Shown piece by piece: positions 7,600 through 14,818 of a stretch of DNA of 20,450 nt. This stretch comes from DATKKK01 sp035542975 (GTDB taxonomy: Archaea > Thermoproteota > Bathyarchaeia > Bathyarchaeales > Bathycorpusculaceae). The position numbers and the translations under genes are program-made. Numbering within the stretch: the stretch's first letter is position 1; every line of letters begins with the position of its first letter. The stretch is from NCBI GenBank assembly GCA_035542975.1, contig DATKKK010000080.1, forward strand, positions 1 to 20,450, given 5' to 3'. The notes under the pieces are model-generated. The model was not told where the DNA came from, did not search any database, and saw only the letters and a program-made list of their open reading frames with translations.

Positions 7600-9643
7600 A
7601 AAAACTGCTCAACCGAAAACAGGAAAGAAAACCAAAGTCGCACCACGAGAGAAGAAAGCCCGACCTAAAGCTGAGGGTCCACGTATCGGCGTTTTTGTTT
7701 GTCAATGCGGCTCCGCCATAGCTTCAGTCATAAACGTTGACGAATTAACAAAGTATGCTAAGACGTTGCCGAACGTTGTGTACGCAGAGAACATGAATTA
7801 TCCCTGTAGCCATCAGGGTCAAGACGAGATTGTTAAAGCAATAAAGAACAACAAGCTTGACCGCGTCGTCGTGGCTGGCTGTTCGCCCAGGCTTTATGAG
7901 CCGACTTTTCAAAGATGCGTGTCGCAAGCTGAACTGAACCCGTGGCTGTTCGAGATGGCGAACATCCGTGAATTTTCCTCCTACTGTCATCAGAATGAGC
8001 CTGCTGAGGCTACTGAGAAGGCGAAGGACACTGTTAGGATGGCGGTTGCAAAGGCAAGACTGCTTGAACCGCTAAAACCCATCGAGTTGCCCATGACGAA
8101 GAAGGTCATGGTCATCGGCGGCGGAATCGCAGGCATCAACGCGGCTTTGGATTTGGCTGACATGGGCTTCAAGGTTTACATGGTTGAGAAGACTGAAACC
8201 ATAGGCGGATATATGGCTTTGCTGGATAAGACGTTTCCAACGCTTGATTGCAGTATATGCATCGAAGGTCCAAAGATGGTGGATGTAGGTAGGCATCCGA
8301 ACATCGAGATTATCTCTTTTGCCGACGTGTTGAAGGTTGATGGCAACGTTGGCAATTTCAAGGTTAAAATCAGGAAAAACCCGCGGTACGTGATAGCTGC
8401 AAACTGCACGGGATGCGGCGAATGCCGAGACGCTTGTCCGATCGAGTATCCAAACTATGCGGACATGATGTTAGGCGTGAGAAAAGCGATCTCTCCACCC
8501 TTTGGTCAGGCAGTTCCGCTCACACACACCATTAACCGAGATTACTGCATCGAATGCTACAAGTGTGTAGACGCGTGTGGTGCGCGGGAGGCCATAAACT
8601 TCGACCAGAAACCTGAAGAAATCGAAGTAAACGTGGGTGCAATAATCCTCTCCATAGGCTATGGCATGTACAACCCTGAAGATTTGGCATGGACTGGCTA
8701 CACCAAATTCGACAACGTGTTCACAGCCTTAGAATTTGAAAGGCTCATACTGGCGGCAGGACCCACGGGCGGCAAAGTGGTTCGAGCCTCAGACGGACAG
8801 AAACCGCATTCTGTTGCTTTCATACAATGCGTGGGCTCCCGTGACATCAACAGATACGAGTACTGCTCGAGCTTCTGCTGCATGTACACGCTGAAGCATG
8901 CGGTTATGCTTAAGGAAAAGTACCGAGACGCCATAGAGGTTAACGTTTTCTTCAACGACATGCGAAGCAACTTCAAAGGCTACGAAGAATTCTATAATCG
9001 AGCCCAAAAATCAGGCGTGAAATTCATCAGAGTAAAACTGGAAAACCGCCGCGTAGTCGAGAATCCCCAAACCAAGAACCTCACAGTTTACGGTGAGACA
9101 GAAGAAGGCAAGCCTGTTTCAGCGGAAGCCGAGATGGTTGTTCTGGCAAACGCCGCCGTGCCAGCAGACACTGCAGCTGAACTCGCAAAGATTATCGGCA
9201 TACCGTTAACCAAAGATGGATTCTTCGTAGAATGCCAGCCTAAAATAAGACCTACTGACACCGACGTGCCTGGAATATTCTTGGCAGGTGCGTGCCAAGG
9301 TTTGAAGGATATTCCTTACAGTGTGGCTCAAGGCAGTGCTGCTGCAGCTCAGGCAGCGTCTGTGTTAAGCAAGGAGTCATGGGTTGTGGAACCTCTCGTG
9401 GCTCAGGTTAACGAAGACGCATGTAGTGGCTGCAGAATTTGTGAATCTGCTTGTGGTTATCACGCTATTAACGTTGAGAAAGCCGGCGACAAAGAAATCG
9501 CGAAAGTTACAGAAGGATTATGCCGAGGCTGCGGCATCTGCAGTTCCGCGTGTCCAGTGGACGCTATTAAGATGCCGAATTATTCAGATGTGCAGATTGT
9601 GGCTCAGGTTCAGGCAGTCATGAAAAAAGGTGAGAAAGCATGA
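7592..9643 (+). CDS. hdrA: HdrA-like FAD and iron-sulfur protein (first copy)
   Basis: HdrA is the flavin subunit of heterodisulfide reductase, where electron bifurcation occurs. This 683-aa copy is complete. It has an N-terminal domain with C37, C39, C72, C97 and C132; the FAD site VIGGGIAG (174-181); and the conserved pair C220/C223. An inserted ferredoxin follows (C272/275/278/282 and C319/322/325/329). C413, C425, C429 and C430 are equivalent to the ligands of the flavin-proximal cluster in Methanothermococcus HdrA. A C-terminal ferredoxin has C611/614/617/621 and C644/647/650/654. The first 29 residues are an unusual Lys/Arg-rich extension (11 basic residues). The start is nevertheless well supported, because GGAGG at 7581-7585 lies 6 nt before the ATG. 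It overlaps the genes on both sides (8 and 4 nt). HdrB and HdrC, the usual partners, are not encoded here. Confidence 0.95.
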   Translation: MPRKTAQPKTGKKTKVAPREKKARPKAEGPRIGVFVCQCGSAIASVINVDELTKYAKTLPNVVYAENMNYPCSHQGQDEIVKAIKNNKLDRVVVAGCSPRLYEPTFQRCVSQAELNPWLFEMANIREFSSYCHQNEPAEATEKAKDTVRMAVAKARLLEPLKPIELPMTKKVMVIGGGIAGINAALDLADMGFKVYMVEKTETIGGYMALLDKTFPTLDCSICIEGPKMVDVGRHPNIEIISFADVLKVDGNVGNFKVKIRKNPRYVIAANCTGCGECRDACPIEYPNYADMMLGVRKAISPPFGQAVPLTHTINRDYCIECYKCVDACGAREAINFDQKPEEIEVNVGAIILSIGYGMYNPEDLAWTGYTKFDNVFTALEFERLILAAGPTGGKVVRASDGQKPHSVAFIQCVGSRDINRYEYCSSFCCMYTLKHAVMLKEKYRDAIEVNVFFNDMRSNFKGYEEFYNRAQKSGVKFIRVKLENRRVVENPQTKNLTVYGETEEGKPVSAEAEMVVLANAAVPADTAAELAKIIGIPLTKDGFFVECQPKIRPTDTDVPGIFLAGACQGLKDIPYSVAQGSAAAAQAASVLSKESWVVEPLVAQVNEDACSGCRICESACGYHAINVEKAGDKEIAKVTEGLCRGCGICSSACPVDAIKMPNYSDVQIVAQVQAVMKKGEKA

Positions 9644-12147
9644 GCGAACAATCAGCACCGCAAACCACGCCTAAAACTGAAGAACCGCGCATAGGCGTTT
9701 TCGTATGCTACTGCGGTCTCAACATCGCTGGAACCGTGGACGTTGAAGATGTGGCTGAATACGCACGAAAACTGCCGAACGTGGTCTACGTCAAGACAAA
9801 CCGTTACACGTGCGCTGACCCAGGTCAAGAGGAGATTCGAAAGGGTATACGGGAGCACAAGCTTAACCGTGTCGTCGTGGCAGCGTGTTCTCCCAGGATG
9901 CATGAACCCACTTTTAGACGAACTGTTTCGGAAGGTGGATTGAACCCGTTTATTTATGAGATGGCTAACATTCGTGAGTTTTCGTCTTGGTGTCATCAGA
10001 GCACTCCGAAGGAGGCTACGGAGAAGGCTAAGGAGCTTGTGAAGATGGCTGTTGCCAAAGTGCGATTGCTCGAGCCGCTGGACTTGATTGAAGTGCCCGT
10101 CACCAACAAAGCCTTGGTAGCAGGTGCCGGCGTGGCTGGAGCTAGCGCTGCGGTTGACCTTGCCGAGATGGGTTATCAAGTATACCTGGTCGACCGAGCT
10201 GAAATCATCGGCGGTCACATGGCGCAGTTGGGCAAGACGTTTCCAGTCTTCGAATGTTCAAACTGTCCTCAGCAGATTCATTGTCCAAGGTTTTCATGCG
10301 TTGCCACGCGAATAGGCACGGCTGCCGTTCATCCTAACATCAAGCTGCTTGCTTACTCTAACGTTAAAGCGGTTGAGGGAGTGATCGGCAGCTACAAAGT
10401 CACGGTTGAGAGGAAACCGCGGTTTGTAGACGAGAACAAGTGCGAAAGCTGCGGCAAATGCGCTGAAGTTTGTCCCGTAACCGTGCCGAACAAGTTTGAC
10501 GCTGGCATGAAGACGCGAAAAGCCATATACACGCCTTTTCCAAATGCGACGCCAGCATCGTACACGATTGACAAGGAAACTTGCCTGTACTTCAAGGATG
10601 GAAGTTGCAAGAAATGTCAAGAAGCTTGCCCTGTTGGCGCGGTGGATTTTGAGCAGAAGCCCATGGAAGAAAAGTTTGAAGTCGGCTGCATGGTGGTGGC
10701 AACGGGTTACGACATCTACGAACCCTACGACCTGCCAAACTATGGATTCGGCAAATACAAAGACGTGGTAACGGCGCTACAGCTTGAACGAATCATAGAT
10801 TCTAACACGCAGATTCTGGGCGAACTGCGGAAGCCTTCTGACGGCAAGATGCCTGAGAGCTTGACTTACATTCAATGCGTTGGTTCACGGGACATAAACA
10901 AGTTTGAGTATTGCTCAGGCTTCTGCTGCATGCTTACGTTGAAGAGCGCTGTTTTCCTGAAAGAGAAATACGGCGACAAGCTACAAATCAACGTTTTATA
11001 CACTGACATGCGCGCTAACAAGAAAGGCTATGAGGAGCTTTTCAGAAAAGCCAAACAAATCGGCGTAAACTTCATCCGTGTCAAGCTCACAGACAGGAAC
11101 GTCGCTGAAGATTCGGCAACGAAGAAGCTGGTGGTGCGTGCTGTTAAGGAAGATGGTGAGCCTGTCGACGTTAAGAGTGACATGGTGGTGCTGGCTACGG
11201 CTGCCGTGCCAAGCCAAGGCTCTGAAGAAGTGGCACGAGTCTTTAACATCAGTCGTGGCGGCGATGGTTTCTTCATGGAAAGTCATCCGAAGCTCAAGCC
11301 CATTGACACACCTGCTGACGGTGTTTTTGTTGCTGGTGGTTGTCAAGGACCTAAGGACGTGCCTTACAGTGTTTCTCAGGGTATGGGTGCGGCTGCTCGG
11401 GCGGCTACTATTCTTTCTAAGCCAAAATGGACAATTCAGCCTATAGTCGCGGTGGTTGATCCTGCAAAGTGCCGCAACACGAAGGTGAAGTGTGGCATCT
11501 GCGCTAAGGCTTGTCCGTACGGGGCTATCAGGGCTCCCGAAGGACAAGTTGCGGAGGCTATCAGCGCCATGTGTCATGGTTGTGGGACTTGTGTAGCTGA
11601 ATGCCCTGCAGATGCTATTACTCAGAAGCATTTTACTGACGTGCAGATCGTGTCTCAGATTCGTGCTGCTCTGGAGACTAATCCTGAGGAGAAGATTCTG
11701 GCTTTTCTCTGCAACTGGTGTAGCTACGCGGGCGCTGACCTTGCGGGCACGAGTAGGTTTGAGTATCCGCCGATCATTAGGCCTATTCGGGTGATGTGTT
11801 CTGGAAGGGTTGACCGCGATTTTGTGCTCGAAGCGTTCAGGCTTGGTGCGGGCATGGTTCTGGTCGGTGCATGCCACTTGCCCTATGATTGTCACTACAT
11901 TAGTGGGAATTATAAGATGAAGGCTAGGATGGATGCTTTGGCGCCGATGTTGCAGAAGCTCGGGATGAGTCCTGAGAGGTTCCGTGTAGAGTACGTGTCT
12001 GCGGCTGAGGGCATCAGGTTTGCGGAGATCGTGAAAGAAATCACAGCACAGATGCAGGCGTTGGGAAAAGATAAGATTAAGGCTGAGAACGCGAAGATGA
12101 GGCCTGTTCTGGAGAACATGTTGAAGAGGAAGGAACAGAAGCCGTAG
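9640..12147 (+). CDS. HdrA-like protein fused to an MvhD domain (second copy)
   Basis: This 835-aa protein repeats the HdrA architecture and adds a C-terminal MvhD domain, the [2Fe-2S] module that links HdrA to hydrogenase or formate dehydrogenase. Visible parts: N-terminal C23, C25, C58, C83, C118; FAD site VAGAGVAG (160-167); inserted ferredoxin C268/271/274/278 and C315/323/326/330; flavin-proximal C413, C425, C429, C430; C-terminal ferredoxin C611/618/621/625 and C645/648/651/655. The MvhD domain runs from about 684 to 805, with C691, C694, C720, C745 and C751. Two cluster motifs have stretched first gaps. Where other HdrA proteins have two cysteines before PKMV, this one has C206, C209, C215 and C220. 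It overlaps the first hdrA by 4 nt (ATGA), with AGGTGA 6 nt upstream. It probably forms a heterodimer with the first copy; that is inference. Confidence 0.93.
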   Translation: MSEQSAPQTTPKTEEPRIGVFVCYCGLNIAGTVDVEDVAEYARKLPNVVYVKTNRYTCADPGQEEIRKGIREHKLNRVVVAACSPRMHEPTFRRTVSEGGLNPFIYEMANIREFSSWCHQSTPKEATEKAKELVKMAVAKVRLLEPLDLIEVPVTNKALVAGAGVAGASAAVDLAEMGYQVYLVDRAEIIGGHMAQLGKTFPVFECSNCPQQIHCPRFSCVATRIGTAAVHPNIKLLAYSNVKAVEGVIGSYKVTVERKPRFVDENKCESCGKCAEVCPVTVPNKFDAGMKTRKAIYTPFPNATPASYTIDKETCLYFKDGSCKKCQEACPVGAVDFEQKPMEEKFEVGCMVVATGYDIYEPYDLPNYGFGKYKDVVTALQLERIIDSNTQILGELRKPSDGKMPESLTYIQCVGSRDINKFEYCSGFCCMLTLKSAVFLKEKYGDKLQINVLYTDMRANKKGYEELFRKAKQIGVNFIRVKLTDRNVAEDSATKKLVVRAVKEDGEPVDVKSDMVVLATAAVPSQGSEEVARVFNISRGGDGFFMESHPKLKPIDTPADGVFVAGGCQGPKDVPYSVSQGMGAAARAATILSKPKWTIQPIVAVVDPAKCRNTKVKCGICAKACPYGAIRAPEGQVAEAISAMCHGCGTCVAECPADAITQKHFTDVQIVSQIRAALETNPEEKILAFLCNWCSYAGADLAGTSRFEYPPIIRPIRVMCSGRVDRDFVLEAFRLGAGMVLVGACHLPYDCHYISGNYKMKARMDALAPMLQKLGMSPERFRVEYVSAAEGIRFAEIVKEITAQMQALGKDKIKAENAKMRPVLENMLKRKEQKP

Positions 12148-12158
12148 TTCAAGTTGAG

Positions 12159-12181
12159 CGATGTTGCAGTTTTCAACATCG
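12159..12181 (+). promoter_or_regulatory. 8-bp hairpin between hdrA-mvhD and the AOR gene
   Basis: CGATGTTG (12159-12166) pairs perfectly with CAACATCG (12174-12181) around a 7-nt loop, 11 nt after the hdrA-mvhD stop. No T-tract follows, so an intrinsic terminator is unlikely. It may be an RNA 3'-end structure or an operator upstream of the AOR TATA box. The half-site CGATGTT also occurs in the leader of the polyferredoxin gene. Confidence 0.45.
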
Positions 12182-12206
12182 GTTTCGCGTTCGTCAATCC
12201 GCTAGA

Positions 12207-12216
12207 TTAATATATT
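12207..12216 (+). promoter_or_regulatory. TATA box of the AOR-ferredoxin unit
   Basis: TTAATATATT is a good archaeal TATA element. It predicts a start near 12240 and a leader of about 20 nt, which contains GGAGG at 12247-12251, 7 nt before the TTG start of the AOR gene. The AOR unit can therefore be expressed apart from the upstream HdrA genes. Confidence 0.6.
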
Positions 12217-12258
12217 GTTCGAATACTTCTTAGAAGCGTTGAACGTGGAGGGCCAAGT

Positions 12259-14124
12259 TTGTTCGGTTATGCAGGTCGTGTGCTTCACGTAGATTTGACA
12301 ACTGGCAAGACGAGTGTTGAGCCTTTAAACGAGGAATACGCGAAAAAATACATCGGCGGGATGGGTCTCGGGATTAGGCTCTTGCATGATTATTCTAAGC
12401 ATGGTGTTGACCCTTTTAGTCCTGAGAACCCGTTGATTTTGACGCTTGGTCCTATTTCTGGGACAGTGTGGCCTACTGGCGGCAACGGACATACTTTTGT
12501 TTCTAAGTCGCCGCAGACTTTTGGTGTTGGTGAGTCTAAGGCTCATGGTTCTTTTGGGACTGAACTGAAACGGGCTGGGTATGATGCTGTGATTATGAAG
12601 GGTAAAGCGGAGAAGCTGGTTTACCTTTGGATTGATGATGATTCGGTTCAGCTTTTAGACGCAGCGCATTTGGCGGGTAAGTCTCCTTCCGATACTGAGG
12701 ATGCTCTTAGGGAGGAGTTGGGTGATTATTACATTCGTGTGGCAGCGATAGGACTTGCTGGCGAGAAACTTTCGCGGATTGCCTGCATCATAAATGACAA
12801 GACCCGAGCGGCTGGAAGGACAGGCATGGGCGCGGTTATGGGTTCTAAGAATTTGAAGGCTATCGCAGTTCGTGGCACGCGGGACATTTCGGTTGCGAAG
12901 ATGGATGAGTTCATGGAGTATGTGAAGGAGTTTCATGAGCGGATGAAGGGTCCTGCGACGCAGAAGTATCGAACGTTGGGCACGCCTGAGAACATTCTTG
13001 TGCATAATTCGTTGTCTTGTATGCCTACGAGGAATTATCATAATTCGCGGTTTGAGGGCGCTGAGAAGGTGAGCGGTGAGGTTCTGAACGATAAGTACGT
13101 GGCGAAGATCATAGGTTGTAGTTCTTGTGCGATGCGGTGTGAGCACATGGTGGTGCTTGATGAGGGTGCGTACAAGAACACGCGAACAAGGATGGAGTAC
13201 GAGTCTTTATGGGCGCTTGGTCCGTTCTGTGGGGTTGACAGTTTGGATGCGATTAGCAAAGCGATGGACCTGTGTAATTATTACGGTGTTGACTCGATCA
13301 GCGCTGGAGTTATCGTTGGTTTTGCCATGGACTGTTACGAGAGCGGGATATTGTCGCAGAACGATTTCGGCGGGTTGGATCCGAAGTTTGGTAATTCGGA
13401 GGCACTTGTTAAGCTTGTTGAGTTGATGGGAAAGCGTGAAGGCATAGGCAACGTACTTACAGATGGCGTGAAGTTTGCAGCTGAAAAGATAGGCAAGGGT
13501 TCAGATAAGCTTGCGCTTCACATAAAAGGCGTGGAGGTTACGGGTTATGATTTGCGTTGTCTCAAGACGGCGGCGTTAGGTTTCGCAGTTTCCTTCCGCG
13601 GTGCAGACCATAACAGGCATGGGGCCTACGCTTTTGACGTCAAGGGAAAAGTCAACAGGCTGATTGCGGAGAAGGGCAGGGGCAAGATGGTTAAGGACAT
13701 GGAGGACGTTTACAACCTTATCGACTCGTTCATCGTGTGCAAGTTTTCCAGGGGCACGTATTATAAGGAGCTTGATGACATGGCGAAGCTCTACACTCTG
13801 GTGACGGGTTTTGAGATGACACCTCAGTTGCTAAAGTTGGCTGGTGAACGGATTCAGAACGCGGCTAGACTGTACAACGTTAGAGAGGGCTTGAGCAGGA
13901 AGGATGATGGTTTGCCGTACAAGGTTATGCACGAGCCGATCGTGGATGAGGGGCCGTCTAAGGGCGCGTTTGTTTCTCAAGCAGAGTTGGATTTGCTTCT
14001 TGACGATTACTATGAATCACGCGGTTGGACAAAGGAAGGTGTGCCGACTAAGCAGAAGCTTGAGGAGTTGGGCATGACGGAGTTGCTTCCAATCGTTGAG
14101 AAAAAGGGAACGGTGGAGGGATAA
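12259..14124 (+). CDS. Tungsten-dependent aldehyde:ferredoxin oxidoreductase family enzyme
   Basis: This 621-aa AOR-family catalytic subunit should hold a tungsten bis-pyranopterin and one [4Fe-4S] cluster. The cluster ligands are C287, C290 and C294 (CSSCAMRC) plus C494 in DSFIVCKF. These lie almost exactly where P. furiosus AOR has C288/291/295/494. GRTGMGAVMGSKNLKAI (186-202) is a cofactor-binding signature. E313 in MEYES matches the active-site glutamate, and H451 or H454 in GADHNRHGAY probably matches the active-site histidine. The start is TTG 12259, supported by GGAGG 7 nt upstream. The ferredoxin gene follows after 3 nt. Family members oxidise aldehydes to acids, or run in reverse; relatives such as BamB reduce benzoyl-CoA, so the substrate is open. 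The coding strand is G/T-rich, unlike the genes near the left edge. Confidence 0.94.
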   Translation: MFGYAGRVLHVDLTTGKTSVEPLNEEYAKKYIGGMGLGIRLLHDYSKHGVDPFSPENPLILTLGPISGTVWPTGGNGHTFVSKSPQTFGVGESKAHGSFGTELKRAGYDAVIMKGKAEKLVYLWIDDDSVQLLDAAHLAGKSPSDTEDALREELGDYYIRVAAIGLAGEKLSRIACIINDKTRAAGRTGMGAVMGSKNLKAIAVRGTRDISVAKMDEFMEYVKEFHERMKGPATQKYRTLGTPENILVHNSLSCMPTRNYHNSRFEGAEKVSGEVLNDKYVAKIIGCSSCAMRCEHMVVLDEGAYKNTRTRMEYESLWALGPFCGVDSLDAISKAMDLCNYYGVDSISAGVIVGFAMDCYESGILSQNDFGGLDPKFGNSEALVKLVELMGKREGIGNVLTDGVKFAAEKIGKGSDKLALHIKGVEVTGYDLRCLKTAALGFAVSFRGADHNRHGAYAFDVKGKVNRLIAEKGRGKMVKDMEDVYNLIDSFIVCKFSRGTYYKELDDMAKLYTLVTGFEMTPQLLKLAGERIQNAARLYNVREGLSRKDDGLPYKVMHEPIVDEGPSKGAFVSQAELDLLLDDYYESRGWTKEGVPTKQKLEELGMTELLPIVEKKGTVEG

Positions 14125-14127
14125 GCC

Positions 14128-14637
14128 TTGGTGAAGATTCATGATAGAAAATTTGTTTCGGCTGACCCTGACAAATGCGTTGGCTGCCAAGTTTGTGAGT
14201 ATATTTGTTCGGTGACTAAGGAGAAGGCGTTTAACCCGTTGAAATCGCGGATACGGGTCGTGCGGATTAATCAGCTTGTGAACTTGCCTGTTACCTGTCG
14301 TTTGTGTGAGAGTCCTGCGTGTGTGGCTGCTTGTCCCCGAGAAGCGTTAACTCAGTCTGAGGAGACTGGCGTTATAAGCGTTGATAAGGACAAATGCAAC
14401 GGTTGCGGCTGGTGCATCGAGGCTTGTGATTACGGGGCTATCATGTTGCATCCTAATAATAAGGTGGTTTTTGTCTGTGACCTGTGCAAGGAAAAAGGTG
14501 AGCCTCAGTGTGTTAAATGGTGTCCTGAGGAGGCTTTGGACATGGTGACTAGCGACGTTCTAGCGCAGAAGGCAAGGATTACTTCAGTTAAGAGATTGAT
14601 GAAGGAAGCCGTTAAAGAGGCAGCTAAAGGCAGTTAG
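14128..14637 (+). CDS. Four-cluster ferredoxin subunit of the AOR enzyme
   Basis: This 169-aa protein contains exactly sixteen motif cysteines, enough for four [4Fe-4S] clusters: C17/20/23/27, C57/60/65/69, C90/93/96/100 and C117/120/128/132. The wider second and fourth motifs (CRLCESPACVAACP) are typical of the DmsB/HybA-type electron-transfer subunits. Such proteins accompany AOR-family enzymes, for example the small subunit of Pyrococcus WOR5, AorA in Aromatoleum and BamC. It should move electrons from the tungsten site to the HdrA-containing proteins or to free ferredoxin. The TTG start lies 3 nt after the AOR stop, with GGAGG at 14115-14119. GTG 14131 is an alternative start. The last 35 residues form a basic helix. 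The gene ends the block of redox genes. Confidence 0.92.
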   Translation: MVKIHDRKFVSADPDKCVGCQVCEYICSVTKEKAFNPLKSRIRVVRINQLVNLPVTCRLCESPACVAACPREALTQSEETGVISVDKDKCNGCGWCIEACDYGAIMLHPNNKVVFVCDLCKEKGEPQCVKWCPEEALDMVTSDVLAQKARITSVKRLMKEAVKEAAKGS

Positions 14638-14818
14638 GCGCTTTGAGAGTGTCAGAGGCCTGTCTCTCAGTAGGCTACCTACCCCCCCTATAAATAGGAC
14701 AATCGGCTTTTCTCTTCTCTATTCTACACAGAGACACGCACACAGGCACGCGCAGGCGCACGCCAACCAAAAGATACTGCGAACTGTGTTCAAACAGGAC
14801 GAACTGCTAACAAACATT
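14638..14818. other. Convergent intergenic region: hairpin, palindromic TATA and alternating purine/pyrimidine tract
   Basis: No gene is visible. TGAGAG (from 14644) pairs with CTCTCA (to 14669), with a small inner stem, and could mark the end of the AOR transcript. It is followed by a run of seven C and then CCTATAAATAGG (14687-14698), a self-complementary TATA-like element able to work in either direction. A pyrimidine-rich stretch follows (14706-14726), then a run of alternating purines and pyrimidines rich in CACG/GCGC (about 14729-14763). Both flanking genes point inward, so a promoter here would make either a small RNA or an antisense transcript. This is unproven. Confidence 0.4.

Noticed and set aside
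10996..11895. 299-aa open frame on the minus strand inside the second hdrA
   Set aside because: It is rich in Arg, Ser, His and Thr, has no ribosome site or fold pattern, and lies wholly opposite conserved HdrA sequence. It is a composition shadow.
7592..12147. One hdrA gene split by a frameshift
   Set aside because: Both frames encode full-length HdrA proteins with complete domain sets and separate ribosome sites; the 4-nt overlap is ordinary coupling.
12655..13146. 163-aa minus-strand frame inside the AOR gene
   Set aside because: It is Arg/His/Leu-rich and opposite the AOR cofactor-binding region; there is no independent evidence of a gene.
12259..14124. Assigning the AOR enzyme as benzoyl-CoA reductase BamB
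   Set aside because: Context resembles the Bam complex, but a GPxCG segment (around C324) is common in the AOR family, and the Glu and His positions fit ordinary aldehyde oxidoreductases. No other aromatic degradation genes are present.
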